Assembly (NCBI RefSeq): GCF_005233875.1
Contig: NZ_SZPZ01000001.1
Coordinates: 1,240,001-1,304,000 of the forward strand
Reading direction: 5' to 3'
DNA from: Kribbella jiaozuonensis
GTDB taxonomy: Bacteria; Actinomycetota; Actinomycetes; Propionibacteriales; Kribbellaceae
Length of the DNA: 64,000 nucleotides
In this document: in pieces, positions 8,196 through 19,478 of the stretch
Position numbering within the stretch: position 1 is the first letter of the stretch
Layout: every line of letters starts with the position of its first letter
Notes under the pieces: model-generated
Told to the model about the DNA's origin: nothing
Databases searched by the model: none
Seen by the model: the letters and a program-made list of their open reading frames with translations, nothing else
Translations under genes and position numbers: made by a program

Positions 8196-8801
8196 GTGAA
8201 GCTCTACTCGGATGTGGGCGTGCGGCGGGTTGGGCAAGTGGTGGGGGATCTGCTGTTCGTGGTCTGGGTCTGGGCTTGTGTCGAGCTTGGGCTGATCGTC
8301 TTCAAGATCACCAATGCGTTGGGGCTTCCGGGGCGGAAGGCTGCGTCGGCGGGGGACGGGTTGGAGGGGCAGCTGCGGCGGTTGTCGGAGCCGATCGGGA
8401 AGGTGCCGGCGGTGGGGGACCAGCTGCGCTCGCCGATCGACGGGGCCGCGGGTGCGGCGGCGCAGATGGCGCAGGCGGGGCGGGACATGTCGCACGCCGT
8501 GGAGCAGTTGGCGTACCTGCTCGCCGGCGTGACGATCGCGCTGCCCGTCCTGTTCGCCGTACTGATCTGGCTTCCGCCGCGGATCCGGTTCTCGCGGCGG
8601 GCGACGGCGGCGCAGCGGTTCATCGACAGTGCGGCCGACCTGGACCTGTTCGCCCTCCGCGCGATGGCCAATCAGCCGATGCACAAACTCGCGAAGATCT
8701 CCGACGACCCCGTCACCGCCTGGCGCGAACGCGACCAGGCCGTCATCGCCCAGCTGGCCAGACTCGAGCTGCGCTCCAACGGCATCAAACCACCCGCTTA
8801 A
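8196..8801 (+). CDS. Two-helix membrane protein, conserved actinobacterial type
   Basis: 201 residues with a membrane helix near residues 17-40 (VVGDLLFVVWVWACVELGLI), an external loop rich in Gly/Ala with amphipathic helices (residues about 50-105), a second helix about 107-128 (LLAGVTIALPVLFAVLIWLP) and a charged cytoplasmic tail. No enzymatic motif. It precedes a two-component system on the same strand with a 47-base gap, so it may be expressed with it or be unrelated. Function unknown. Confidence 0.7.
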   Translation: MKLYSDVGVRRVGQVVGDLLFVVWVWACVELGLIVFKITNALGLPGRKAASAGDGLEGQLRRLSEPIGKVPAVGDQLRSPIDGAAGAAAQMAQAGRDMSHAVEQLAYLLAGVTIALPVLFAVLIWLPPRIRFSRRATAAQRFIDSAADLDLFALRAMANQPMHKLAKISDDPVTAWRERDQAVIAQLARLELRSNGIKPPA

Positions 8802-8848
8802 CCGCCGCTTGACGCTCCCTTGACGAGGCTGAAGCTACGCTCAGATGC

Positions 8849-9532
8849 ATGGCGCGGGTGCTGTTGATCGAGGACGATGACGCGATTCGTACGTCGTTGG
8901 GGAAGGCCCTGACGGCGGCCGGACATGTCGTCTCGGCAGTCGCGGCCGGCGCCGACGGGGTGGCTGCCGTCGCCCGCGACAAGCCTGAGGTGTTGTTGCT
9001 CGATCTCGGCCTGCCGGATCTCGACGGGCGGGACGTGCTCGCGATGGTGCGGTCCGTCAGCGACGTACCGGTGATCGTGGCGACCGCGCGGGATGACGAC
9101 GCGAGCGTGGTGCGGCTGCTCGACGCAGGCGCGGACGATTATGTGATCAAGCCGTTCAGTGCGGCGCAGATGGACGCGCGGATTCGCGCTGTACTGCGAC
9201 GTCTCGGGCAGGACCAGCAGGGTGAGTCGACCGTCGAGGTCGGCGGGTTGCGGATCGATCCGCGGAGCCGGGAGGTGACCGTGGACGGGGCCGCGGTCGA
9301 GCTGACCCGGAAGGAGTTCGATCTGCTGCTGGCGTTGTCGCGGCGACCCGGTGCGGTGGTGACGAAGCGCGAGCTGCTCGCGGAGGTCTGGGGGTTGCCG
9401 TGGGGCGGCGGTGACCGGACTGTCGACGTACACCTGTCGTGGTTGCGTCGGAAGCTCGGCGAGACGGCGGCCGAGCCGCGGTTCCTGCACAGCGTTCGCG
9501 GGGTCGGGATCAAGCTCGCGGCGGACGGCTGA
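8849..9532 (+). CDS. OmpR/PhoB-family response regulator
   Basis: 227 residues: receiver domain with the acidic pocket (LLIEDDDAIR), the phosphoacceptor Asp52 in LLLDLGLPDLDG and the conserved Lys in VIKPF, followed by a winged-helix DNA-binding domain from about residue 130 (RKEFDLLLALSRRPGAVV and RTVDVHLSWLRRKLG). It is directly followed by its presumed sensor kinase two bases after its stop, so the two form one transcription unit. The signal and target genes are unknown. Confidence 0.93.
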   Translation: MARVLLIEDDDAIRTSLGKALTAAGHVVSAVAAGADGVAAVARDKPEVLLLDLGLPDLDGRDVLAMVRSVSDVPVIVATARDDDASVVRLLDAGADDYVIKPFSAAQMDARIRAVLRRLGQDQQGESTVEVGGLRIDPRSREVTVDGAAVELTRKEFDLLLALSRRPGAVVTKRELLAEVWGLPWGGGDRTVDVHLSWLRRKLGETAAEPRFLHSVRGVGIKLAADG

Positions 9533-9534
9533 GC

Positions 9535-10836
9535 ATGCGCCGTCGGATTCTGCTGCTGTCGGTGGGCATGACTACGTTGGTCGTGCTCGCGTTTGCGGTG
9601 CCGCTGGTGATTCTGCTCCGGAGTACGACGGCCAGCGAGGCGAAGGACAAGGCGCTGTACCGGGCCGAGACAGTCGCGTACTACGTCGGCGACAGGGATC
9701 ACACGGCGGACGACATCACGGCGTACATCGACGGGTTGAAGGACGGGCCGGGCAACATCTCGGTGCGGATGCCGGACGGTACGACGCTGGGCAATCCGCC
9801 GCCGGGCGGCGTACCGGCGCCGAAGTCGATGCCGGCTGAGTATCGCGACGGGGACGGGGATGACAAGGGGCCGCCGAAGCTGGGCGACGCGGACTATCGC
9901 GATGTCAACGGCGGGATGGCTGTTGATGTCGCCGTCGATACGCCTACCGGGCCGGCTTCTGTTTGTCTCTATCTGACCGCGGAGGAGCTGTACGACGGGT
10001 TGGTGCCGCGGCTGCTGATCCTCATCGGCGGGAGTCTGCTCGTGTTGTTGCTCAGCATCGTCGGCGCGGAGCTGGTGTCGCGGCGGTTGGCACGGCCGTT
10101 GGAGGAGACGGCGAGTACGGCGGAACGCCTGGCCCTTGGCGATATGGAAGCGCGTGCGCCGACGACCGGTCCGGCGGAGGTGGCGAAGGTCGGATCTGCG
10201 CTGAACGGGCTCGCGGACCGGATCGACGAGGTGATCGCGGTTGAGCGGGAGGCAGTGGCGGATTTGTCGCATCGGTTGCGTACGCCGTTGACCGCGCTGC
10301 GGCTGCAGGTCGAGGCTCTCGGCGATCGTGAGAGTGCCGAGGAACTGAACACGCAGGTCACGAACTTGGAGCGCACGCTGACCGCCGTCATCAGTGCCGC
10401 GCGACGACCACAACGTGAAGGTCGCGTCCCCCACTGCGACGCCGTCGAGGTGACCCGCGCCCGAGCGGCTTTCTGGGAGCCCCTCTTCGAGGACCAAGGC
10501 CGGGAGCTGACGTTGGACCTGCCAACGACTGCTGCGACGGTCCGCTCGTCATCCGAGGACCTCGCCGCTGCGCTCGATGCTCTGGTCGAGAACGTCGTCG
10601 CCCACACTCCCGACGGCACACCCGCCCACATCACCCTCACCCGCGACACCTCCCACATCCACATCACCGTCGCCGACGAAGGCCCCGGAATCCCCCTAGG
10701 CGCAGGCGAACGAGGCCGCTCCGACCGAGGCTCCACCGGCCTAGGCCTGGACATAGCCCGCCGCTACGCCGAATCCACCGGCGGCCACCTAACCATCCAC
10801 CGCAACCAAGTACAACTAACCCTCGCCTCGAGCTAG
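9535..10836 (+). CDS. HAMP-containing sensor histidine kinase
   Basis: 433 residues. Membrane helix 1 (about 7-29), an extracellular sensor region of about 125 residues with a Gly/Pro/Asp-rich stretch, membrane helix 2 (about 158-180), HAMP linker, then the phosphoacceptor His246 in ADLSHRLRTPLTAL, and the ATPase domain with N box (ALVENVVAH), DEGPGIP and GLGLDIARRYAES. It should phosphorylate the adjacent regulator. The ATG two bases after the regulator stop is preferred to an upstream extension inside that gene. The last 150 bases shift to C/A-rich codons, perhaps linked to the repeat array that follows. Confidence 0.93.
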   Translation: MRRRILLLSVGMTTLVVLAFAVPLVILLRSTTASEAKDKALYRAETVAYYVGDRDHTADDITAYIDGLKDGPGNISVRMPDGTTLGNPPPGGVPAPKSMPAEYRDGDGDDKGPPKLGDADYRDVNGGMAVDVAVDTPTGPASVCLYLTAEELYDGLVPRLLILIGGSLLVLLLSIVGAELVSRRLARPLEETASTAERLALGDMEARAPTTGPAEVAKVGSALNGLADRIDEVIAVEREAVADLSHRLRTPLTALRLQVEALGDRESAEELNTQVTNLERTLTAVISAARRPQREGRVPHCDAVEVTRARAAFWEPLFEDQGRELTLDLPTTAATVRSSSEDLAAALDALVENVVAHTPDGTPAHITLTRDTSHIHITVADEGPGIPLGAGERGRSDRGSTGLGLDIARRYAESTGGHLTIHRNQVQLTLASS

Positions 10837-10849
10837 ACGAGGTAGTCAG

Positions 10850-11047
10850 CCCTCGCGGTGCTACGCGCGACTCCTTCGTCGCCGTGCTACGCGCCGCCCC
10901 ACCCACCCCCCGCTCATCGCGGTGCACCCCTTCCGGCTATCGCCGGGACCTTCCGGCTGCCGCCGGGACCTTCCGGCTGCCGCCGGGACCTTCCGGCTAT
11001 CGCCGGTGCCGGGCTGCCGCCCGGGTGGCGAGCTGCCGCTCGCGGGT
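10850..11047 (+). repeat. Stem-loop array A with leader
   Basis: A leader of about 80 bases containing GTGCTACGCGC twice is followed by four 20-base tandem units (10931-11010), each holding CCGGC-loop-GCCGG with loop TATC or TGCC. Two diverged units follow, GGGC-TGCC-GCCC and GAGC-TGCC-GCTC, in which the stem changes on both sides so that pairing is kept. It begins just after the kinase stop codon. The whole 300-base gap before the next gene holds nothing else I can recognise. Confidence 0.8.
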
Positions 11048-11136
11048 GATTGCTTGGCCGGCGCCGCCGTTCGGGCGAACTGCACTGGGCGGCAACCGAC
11101 CGGCGGACTGCACCTGGGCAGCAACTGGGGCGCTGC

Positions 11137-11790
11137 TCAGCCGAGGTTCCAGACCGTTACGTCTACATACATGTCGTACGGGTCTCCCTTGGTCGAGATG
11201 ATGTGGACGGCTGCCAACCGCGCACCCGCAGGATTGTTCGCGGGGTCCTCCTTGACGCAGAACGTCTTGCCCGTCAGGACCTGGAAGTCGTCCTTCGTGT
11301 GGTTCGTGTTGATGGCATCGACGCATTCGTCGTGGCTAGGGGACGACGAGGAGGCCATCCCCGCGGCTGTGCTGTGCAGTTGGACGAACGGATACTCGCC
11401 TCCGTAAAACATCCCCGTCGAGAACTCGCTGCCGATGCCGTCGACGACGTTGGGCTGGGCCTGGTCGATGTCGAGCGCAAATCTGTCCGGGATGTGGAGC
11501 TTCCGATGCCAGATGACGTCCTGAGGGCCGGCAACCGGGGTGGTCGGGCCGTCGGTTGCTGCTGTGGTTGTGGCGGAGCTGGTCACGGTAGCGGTCGCGG
11601 TGGTGGTGACCGTGGTAGTCGGTGGTGCTGGGTTGATGGCTTGGGGTAGGGCTCCGGCTTGGCCTAAGACGATGGTCAGGATCGAGCCGATGATGGCGGC
11701 GGCTGCTGGGATGCCGGCTATGAAGGCCGGGTGGCGGTGCCAGGCGTAGTCGCGGTTGTCGTTGGGCGTGTTTGTGCTGGTCGTGCTCAT
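11137..11790 (-). CDS. Membrane-anchored extracellular protein of unknown function
   Basis: 217 residues. A short cytoplasmic start with WHRHPAF, one membrane helix (residues about 23-45, IAGIPAAAAIIGSILTIVLG), a long Thr-rich linker (about 55-85), then an extracellular domain with WHRKLHIPDRFALDID, FYGGEYPFVQL and two Cys that could pair. A very Thr-rich spacer is typical of actinobacterial surface proteins. No family recognised. It stands alone on the minus strand between the stem-loop array and catC. Confidence 0.7.
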   Translation of the reverse strand: MSTTSTNTPNDNRDYAWHRHPAFIAGIPAAAAIIGSILTIVLGQAGALPQAINPAPPTTTVTTTATATVTSSATTTAATDGPTTPVAGPQDVIWHRKLHIPDRFALDIDQAQPNVVDGIGSEFSTGMFYGGEYPFVQLHSTAAGMASSSSPSHDECVDAINTNHTKDDFQVLTGKTFCVKEDPANNPAGARLAAVHIISTKGDPYDMYVDVTVWNLG

Positions 11791-11865
11791 GTGGTTCCCC
11801 CCACGCGTGCTTACGATCGGTCAACCATGACGCAGGTGTGGGGGCTAGTCCATAGCAGAGAGTGA

Positions 11866-12132
11866 CTAGATCTTTGAAGGGTGTGTGGCCAGCGGAGTGA
11901 CGTGGACTTTCATGTACGGGAAGAGCGGCAGGCTCGACAAGATGTCGTGGAGCTCGTCGTTGGTGGGGACGTTGAAGATGCTGTAGTTGGCGTATTCGCC
12001 GACTATTCGCCAGAGGTGGGTCCACTCGCCTGACTGTTGGAGTTCGATGGCGCGGGCTTTTTCCTGTGCGACCAGGGGAGCTGCGTCGACGTCGGGTGGT
12101 AGGTGGACGTCCATGCGGACGTGGAAGAGCAT
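11866..12132 (-). CDS. catC: Muconolactone delta-isomerase
   Basis: 88 residues, the normal size for this small ferredoxin-like-fold isomerase, which converts muconolactone to 3-oxoadipate enol-lactone. The start MLFHVRMDVHLPPD, the EKARAIELQQSGEW helix and the WRIVGEYANYSIF strand with the conserved Glu are family hallmarks. Its ATG overlaps the catB stop as ATGA, so it is the last gene of the five-gene phenol/catechol operon. Its product is the substrate of PcaD encoded 7 kb away. Confidence 0.95.
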   Translation of the reverse strand: MLFHVRMDVHLPPDVDAAPLVAQEKARAIELQQSGEWTHLWRIVGEYANYSIFNVPTNDELHDILSSLPLFPYMKVHVTPLATHPSKI

Positions 12133-13264
12133 CAGGGTTCCTTGGTGAGGTGGGGGCGGCGGAGGGCGTGGACTGCGTCTAGGTCTAGGTCTACGCCGAG
12201 GCCGGGGCCGTCGGGGAGATGTAGGGAGCCGTCGGTGTAGGACAGGGGTGTGCGGAGGATGTCCTCGGTGAAGAGCAGCGGGCCGAAGAGTTCGCTGCCC
12301 CAGTTGACGCCCGGTGCCGCGCAGGCTAGTTGCAGCGAAGCGGCGGTGCCTATGCTGGTTTCGATGGAGGTGCCGGCGTGGCACGGGATGGCGGCGGCTG
12401 CTGCGATGGCGGTGATGTCGCGGGAGCGGCGGAGGCCGCCTAGCTTGGTGGTTTTGATCGACCAGATGTCGGCGGCGCGAGTCGAGGCCAGGCGGAGTGC
12501 GTCGACGGGAGTGCGCAGGGACTCGTCGGCCATCACCGGGATGGGCAGGAGACGGTTCAGCTCGGCGAGGGCCTCGACCTGTTCGCCGGGGACAGGTTGC
12601 TCGACGAGTTCTACTCCGGCCGCAGCGAGCCGGGGCAGATAGGTCTGCGCGGTCAAGAAATCCCAGCGGGCGTTGAGATCCACGCGCACCCCGGCCGCGC
12701 CCACGAGCTTCTCGGCGATCGCGCACACCCGGCGTGTGTCTTCCTCCGGAGGCAGCGCACCCATCTTCAGCTTGAACGAACGGTGCCCCTCGCGCAGCTT
12801 CGCCAGTGCTTCCTCGACGACAACCTCCTCGGGCTCAGCGCCCAAAGCCCACGTGACGTCGACCGACGTACGCGCAACTCCGCCCAGCAACACATGCACA
12901 GGTACGCCGAGCGACCGCGCCCACGCATCATGCAGCGCGACCTCGACCGCGCACTTCGCGTACAGGTTTGCGTTGACGTGATCCGAGATGTCCTGCCACA
13001 ACCCCGCTATGTCCGAGACCTGACGACCGGGCAGCAGCGGAGCGACGTACGTGTCGAGGGTGACCTTCATCGACTCGACCGACTCGCCACCCCACCACGG
13101 CCCGCCCGGGACCACGCCCTCGCCCACCCCCACGACGCCGTCGCGGGTGTGGACGAAGGCCAGCAGGACCGGCTGGGCGGTCATCGTGACGCGGGCGAAC
13201 CGGTGCGGTCGCCGGAGCGGTACGTCGATGATCACCGTCTCCAGCCGGTCGATGGTGAGATCCA

Positions 13265-13265
<1 letters not shown>
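12132..13265 (-). CDS. catB: Muconate cycloisomerase
   Basis: 377 residues of the enolase superfamily (mandelate racemase/muconate lactonizing group). Cyclises cis,cis-muconate to muconolactone. The Lys pair is visible in SFKLKMG, metal-ligand positions fall in VDLNARWD, VEQPV and VMADESL, and the C-terminal base region in SIKTTKLGG. The chosen ATG overlaps the catA stop (TGATG); the open frame runs further upstream only into catA. It has the usual length. Confidence 0.95.
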
Positions 13266-15675
<2,410 letters not shown>

Positions 15676-15686
15676 GAGAAGTCCTT

Positions 15687-16232
15687 TCAGGCAAGGGCAA
15701 GGGGTGTGAAGACGGCAGCGGCGTCGAACCAGCCGCGCTCAGGGCAGTCCAGCGATCCCGACCAATGGGTCTCGACCGGACCGAGGTTGCGGAACCGGCC
15801 GCCGTGGAACAGCAGCGGGTCCCGGGCGGTGATCTCGACCGCGGCCACCTCACCGATCACGATCAGGTGGTCGCCGCCGTCGTACGTCCGCCACGGCCGG
15901 CACGAGATCGTCGTGGCCGCGCCTTCGAGCAGCGGTGCGATGGGACCGTCTATCCAGCCGGGTACGCGGTCCGCGGGTCGCCCGGCGAAATGCCAGGCGA
16001 CGTCGAGCTGGTCGTCGGCGAGCACGTTGATCGCGAACGGCTTGCCGTCCAGGTACTGGCACGCCTTCGACGTCCGGCCCAGGGTCACCTGCGCGAGTGC
16101 GGGCTCGAGCGAGACGGCGGTGAAGGCGTTCACGGTCGCGCCGTGCGGCCGGCCTTCCTCGCTGGTGCAGGTCACCACGGTCACGCCGGTGGCGAACTGG
16201 CCGAACGCGTTCCGGAGTTCTCGCGAGTCCAT
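15687..16232 (-). CDS. pheA2: Flavin reductase component of phenol hydroxylase
   Basis: 181 residues of the short flavin reductase (FMN/FAD-binding split-barrel) family, [30 protein letters not shown], and [16 protein letters not shown] C-terminal region ([11 protein letters not shown] here). It reduces FAD with NADH and passes it to the oxygenase. First gene of the operon, 11 bases before pheA1. Start chosen at MDSREL because GAGG lies eight bases upstream; a longer frame would run through the operator region. Confidence 0.9.
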   Translation of the reverse strand: MDSRELRNAFGQFATGVTVVTCTSEEGRPHGATVNAFTAVSLEPALAQVTLGRTSKACQYLDGKPFAINVLADDQLDVAWHFAGRPADRVPGWIDGPIAPLLEGAATTISCRPWRTYDGGDHLIVIGEVAAVEITARDPLLFHGGRFRNLGPVETHWSGSLDCPERGWFDAAAVFTPLALA

Positions 16233-16252
16233 CTGCGTCACCTCTTTCAGAT

Positions 16253-16287
16253 GTACGCTCTGCGTACAGTAGGTACGCTTGGCGTAC
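16253..16287. promoter_or_regulatory. Twin palindromic operator between pheA2 and the IclR gene
   Basis: Two perfect inverted repeats with the same arms: GTACGC-TCT-GCGTAC (16253-16267) and GTACGC-TTG-GCGTAC (16273-16287). Their starts are exactly 20 bases apart, about two helical turns, so two dimers would bind on the same face. Location 21 bases upstream of pheA2 and 70 upstream of the IclR start suggests both promoters are controlled. Confidence 0.8.
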
Positions 16288-16356
16288 GACAAGACCATGA
16301 AGTCCTCGACGGCGACTGTCAAGGGCTCAACAACTTTTCGTGGAAGGATGACCGGC

Positions 16357-17172
16357 ATGGTCGGTGAGGGGAGCGAGCGCGATTACGTGCAGAGCATCGA
16401 GCGCGGGTTCGCCGTACTGCTCGCGTTCGACGCCGACCGGCCGAGCCCGACGCTCGCCGAGGTCGCGACCGCGACCGGGCTGTCGCGTCCCGCCGTACGC
16501 CGGATCCTGCTGACGCTGCAGAAGCTGGGGTACGTCGCGGCCGTCGGGAGCCGGTGGACGCTGACGCCGCGGGTGCTGACGATCGGGCAGCACTACGCCG
16601 CGACGCACAGCTTCGTGGAGACGGCGCAGCCGCATCTGCTCCGGTTGGCCGAGGAGACGCAGGAGTCGGCGTCGCTGGCGCAGCTCGACGGGACGGATGT
16701 CGTGTACGTCGCGCGCGTTCAGGTGCGGCGGATCATGGCGGTGTCTGTGGATGTGGGGAGTCGGGTGCCGGCGTACGCGACGTCGATGGGGCGGGTGCTG
16801 ACTGCTTGGGCCGATGCGTCGGTGGTTGATGCGGTGCTGGCGGCTGGGTTGCCGCGGTTGGCGCAGCGGACGATCACCGATCCGACGGTGTTCCGGGATG
16901 CGCTGCATCGAGTGCGGCAGGACGGGTACGCGGTTGTGGAGTCGGAGCTCGAGGACGGGCTGTTGTCCGCGGCGGTGCCGGTGCGTACGCCGGATGGCGG
17001 GGTGCTCGCGGCTCTTGCGTACTCGACGACCGTCGGGCGGCGGACCGAGGAGCAGATCGTCGAGAAGGTGATCCCGCTGATGCAGGAGACGGCGGCGGCG
17101 ATCGGCGAGGACCTCAGGTTGCTCGGCGGCACCCGGCGTCTCGATGCGCCGGCCCGCGACGGCTTCTACTGA
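16357..17172 (+). CDS. IclR-family regulator of aromatic catabolism (PcaR/CatR-like)
   Basis: 271 residues: an N-terminal winged helix (YVQSIERGFAVLLAF, then PTLAEVATATGLSRPAVRRI) and the IclR effector domain, with VYVARVQVRRIMAVSVDVG and GLLSAAVPVRTPDG. The opening YVQSIERGF is typical of the PcaR/PcaU/CatR subgroup, which senses aromatic acids or muconate. Divergent from the phe-cat operon, with twin palindromes between. The second of two ATGs was chosen because GGAAGG lies nine bases upstream. Confidence 0.88.
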   Translation: MVGEGSERDYVQSIERGFAVLLAFDADRPSPTLAEVATATGLSRPAVRRILLTLQKLGYVAAVGSRWTLTPRVLTIGQHYAATHSFVETAQPHLLRLAEETQESASLAQLDGTDVVYVARVQVRRIMAVSVDVGSRVPAYATSMGRVLTAWADASVVDAVLAAGLPRLAQRTITDPTVFRDALHRVRQDGYAVVESELEDGLLSAAVPVRTPDGGVLAALAYSTTVGRRTEEQIVEKVIPLMQETAAAIGEDLRLLGGTRRLDAPARDGFY

Positions 17173-17254
17173 GCCCTCGCGGAACAGCCTTGGGCTGGAC
17201 GGGCGCGGCGGACCAGCCTTGGGCTGGTCGGGCGTGGCGACTGGATCGGCCTGG

Positions 17255-18133
17255 CTAGACCAGGGCGCTGACGACTGCCAGGGCGCGGCGGAGGTGGGGG
17301 GCCTCGTCGTCGGCTCGGGTTGCGGCGGCCAGCTCGACGGCGGCCTGGCCGGTCAGTGGCCGGTAGGCCACGCCCGGGACCATCAGCTCCGCCACCGGCG
17401 CTGGGACCACCGCGATCCCGAGCCCGGCCGCCACGAACGTCACCAGCGTCGACGTCTCCGCCACCTCGTGCCGAATCCGCGGCTCGAATCCGGCCGCGCG
17501 GCACCTCGCCAGCACGGTGTCGTGCATGACCGACCGCCCACCGCCGGCGTGGATCACGAAGTCCTCGCCGGCCAGGTCCTTCAGCCGCACCCGCCGCCGC
17601 TCGGCCAGCCGATGCCCGTCCGGCACCGCCACGATCAGTCGATCGGACCGCAGTACGTGGACCTGCAGCGACTCTTCGTCGACCGGCGGCCGGAGCAGCC
17701 CGAGATCGATCCGCCCCTCGACCAGCGCCTGCGCCTGATCGGGCGCCAGCATCTCGCCCTGCACCGCCACCTCGACATCCGGCAGTTCCTCGCGCAACGT
17801 GCGCACCAGCTGCGGCAGCAGGCTGTACGTCGCCGAGCCGACGCAGCCGATGACCAGCCGCCCTTGCAGCCCCGCCGCGACCCGCTGCGCCTCGCCGGTC
17901 GCCGACGAGACCGCCGCGAGGATCTGCTGCGCCCGCACCAGGTACGCCTCGCCGGCCGGGGTCAGCTCGACCCGGCGCGTCGTACGGCGGAGCAGTTGCA
18001 GGCCGAGCTCGCTCTCCAGCTGACGGATCTGCTGCGAGAGCGGCGGCTGGGCCATGTGCAGGCGGGCCGCCGCGCGCCCGAAGTGCCGCTCCTCGGCGAC
18101 GGCGACGAAGTACCGCAGGTGACGCAGCTCCAC
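17255..18133 (-). CDS. LysR-family regulator (CatM/BenM-like)
   Basis: 292 residues starting with GTG. N-terminal HTH in LRYFVAVAEERHFGRAAARL and AQPPLSQQIRQLESELG, then the two-lobed effector domain with LVIGCVGSATYSLLPQLV. The HFGRAA and QPPLSQQI details resemble CatM/BenM/CbnR regulators, which respond to muconate. It is divergent from the thiolase-PcaD-PcaIJ operon and probably activates it. It is read toward the IclR gene, so the two regulators are convergent and sit side by side. Confidence 0.88.
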   Translation of the reverse strand: MELRHLRYFVAVAEERHFGRAAARLHMAQPPLSQQIRQLESELGLQLLRRTTRRVELTPAGEAYLVRAQQILAAVSSATGEAQRVAAGLQGRLVIGCVGSATYSLLPQLVRTLREELPDVEVAVQGEMLAPDQAQALVEGRIDLGLLRPPVDEESLQVHVLRSDRLIVAVPDGHRLAERRRVRLKDLAGEDFVIHAGGGRSVMHDTVLARCRAAGFEPRIRHEVAETSTLVTFVAAGLGIAVVPAPVAELMVPGVAYRPLTGQAAVELAAATRADDEAPHLRRALAVVSALV

Positions 18134-18141
18134 GAACTCAT

Positions 18142-18175
18142 ACTCTCAGAGTCTGAATCGAGCGTAAATGAGTAT
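18142..18175. promoter_or_regulatory. LysR-type binding region upstream of the thiolase operon
   Basis: The dyad ACTCT-C-AGAGT (18142-18152) lies just upstream of the LysR start, and a second inverted pair ATACTC (18140-18145) and GAGTAT (18170-18175) surrounds it. The segment is unusually A/T-rich for this window and is the only gap between the divergent genes, as expected for a LysR autoregulatory and activator site. Confidence 0.5.
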
Positions 18176-18212
18176 TTCTCCATATCGGTCCGTACGGCCT
18201 ACCGTCGAGGGC

Positions 18213-19478
18213 ATGAGCGATGTGGTGATCTGCGAACCGATCCGTACTCCGGTGGGCCGCTTCGGCGGGGCACTGTCCACGCTGTCGGCCGCCGATCTCG
18301 CCACCGCCGCTCTGGCCGAGCTGGTACGGCGTACCGGTCTGGGCGAAGGTGATGTCGACGACGTCATCCTCGGCCAGTGCTACCCGAACGGCGAAGCCCC
18401 CGCGATCGGGCGCATCGCCGCGCTCGATGCGGGCCTCGGGGTCTCGGTGCCCGGTGTCCAGATCGACCGCCGGTGCGGCTCAGGTCTACAGGCGGTGCTG
18501 TACGCCGCGGGCATGGTCGCCACCGGCGCGGCCCGCGTGGTCGTTGCCGGAGGCACCGAGTCGATGTCGCAGGTGGAGCATTACGCGCTCGGCCTACGCA
18601 CCGGCGTCCGCGGCAACGTCGAGCTGAACGACCGACTCATCCGAGCCCGCGAAACCGCCGGCGGCAAGTACCACCCGGTCCCCGGCGGGATGGTCGAGAC
18701 AGCGGAGAACGTACGCCGCACGTACGGCATCACCCGCTCCGAGCAGGACGAGTTCGCCCTGCAATCCCACCAGCGGGCGGTGGCCGCCCAAACCGCAGGC
18801 CGCTTCGCGGACGAACTCGTTCCCGTCGAGGTCCCGAGCAGTCGCCGAGGCACCCCCTCAACACCCCGCGGCGCCTCCGCGCCTCGCCCCGGCGCGGCCC
18901 AGGCCGCGACCACACTCGTCTCCGTGGACGAGCACCCGCGTGCTGACACCTCTCTCGATGGGCTTGCCGCTCTTCGTCCGGTGATGTCGAAGAGCGACCC
19001 TGAAGCAACCGTCACCGCCGGCAACGCGAGTGGTCAGAACGACGGTGCCGCGGTCTGCGTCGTCACCACCCGCGACGAAGCCGAGCGCCGCGGCCTCCGA
19101 CCGCTCGTTGCCCTCCGCTCGTGGGCTGTCGCCGGCGTCGGCCCCGAGGTGATGGGCATCGGCCCGGTCCCCGCCACCGCGGCGGCCCTCGCCCGCGCCG
19201 ACCTCACCCTCGACGACCTCGACCTGATCGAACTCAACGAAGCCTTCGCCGCCCAGGTCCTCGCCTGCCTGCGCGAATGGAAGCTCGACCCCACCGACGA
19301 CCGTCTCAACCCCAACGGCTCAGGCATCTCCCTCGGCCACCCGCTGGGCGCCACCGGCGCCCGCATCCTCGCCACCCTCTCCCGCGAACTCCACCGCCGC
19401 AACGGCCGCTACGCCCTCGAAACGATCTGCATCGGCGGCGGCCAAGGCATCGCCGCAATCTTCGAGGTCGTCAGATGA
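18213..19478 (+). CDS. pcaF: 3-oxoadipyl-CoA/acetyl-CoA thiolase
   Basis: 421 residues. Catalyses thiolytic cleavage of 3-oxoadipyl-CoA to succinyl-CoA and acetyl-CoA. Catalytic Cys in QIDRRCGSGLQAV, His in GSGISLGHPLGATGAR, and the final Cys in TICIGGGQG. Between VPVEVP and VSVDEHPR it carries some 25 extra Ala/Pro/Arg/Ser-rich residues (18835-18912) that I do not expect in relatives of about 400 residues; see findings. First gene of a four-gene operon with a 4-base overlap to pcaD. Confidence 0.9.
   Translation: MSDVVICEPIRTPVGRFGGALSTLSAADLATAALAELVRRTGLGEGDVDDVILGQCYPNGEAPAIGRIAALDAGLGVSVPGVQIDRRCGSGLQAVLYAAGMVATGAARVVVAGGTESMSQVEHYALGLRTGVRGNVELNDRLIRARETAGGKYHPVPGGMVETAENVRRTYGITRSEQDEFALQSHQRAVAAQTAGRFADELVPVEVPSSRRGTPSTPRGASAPRPGAAQAATTLVSVDEHPRADTSLDGLAALRPVMSKSDPEATVTAGNASGQNDGAAVCVVTTRDEAERRGLRPLVALRSWAVAGVGPEVMGIGPVPATAAALARADLTLDDLDLIELNEAFAAQVLACLREWKLDPTDDRLNPNGSGISLGHPLGATGARILATLSRELHRRNGRYALETICIGGGQGIAAIFEVVR

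Noticed and set aside
9439..9534. Upstream extension of the histidine kinase frame
   Set aside because: It lies inside the response regulator gene; the ATG two bases after that stop begins a normal membrane helix.
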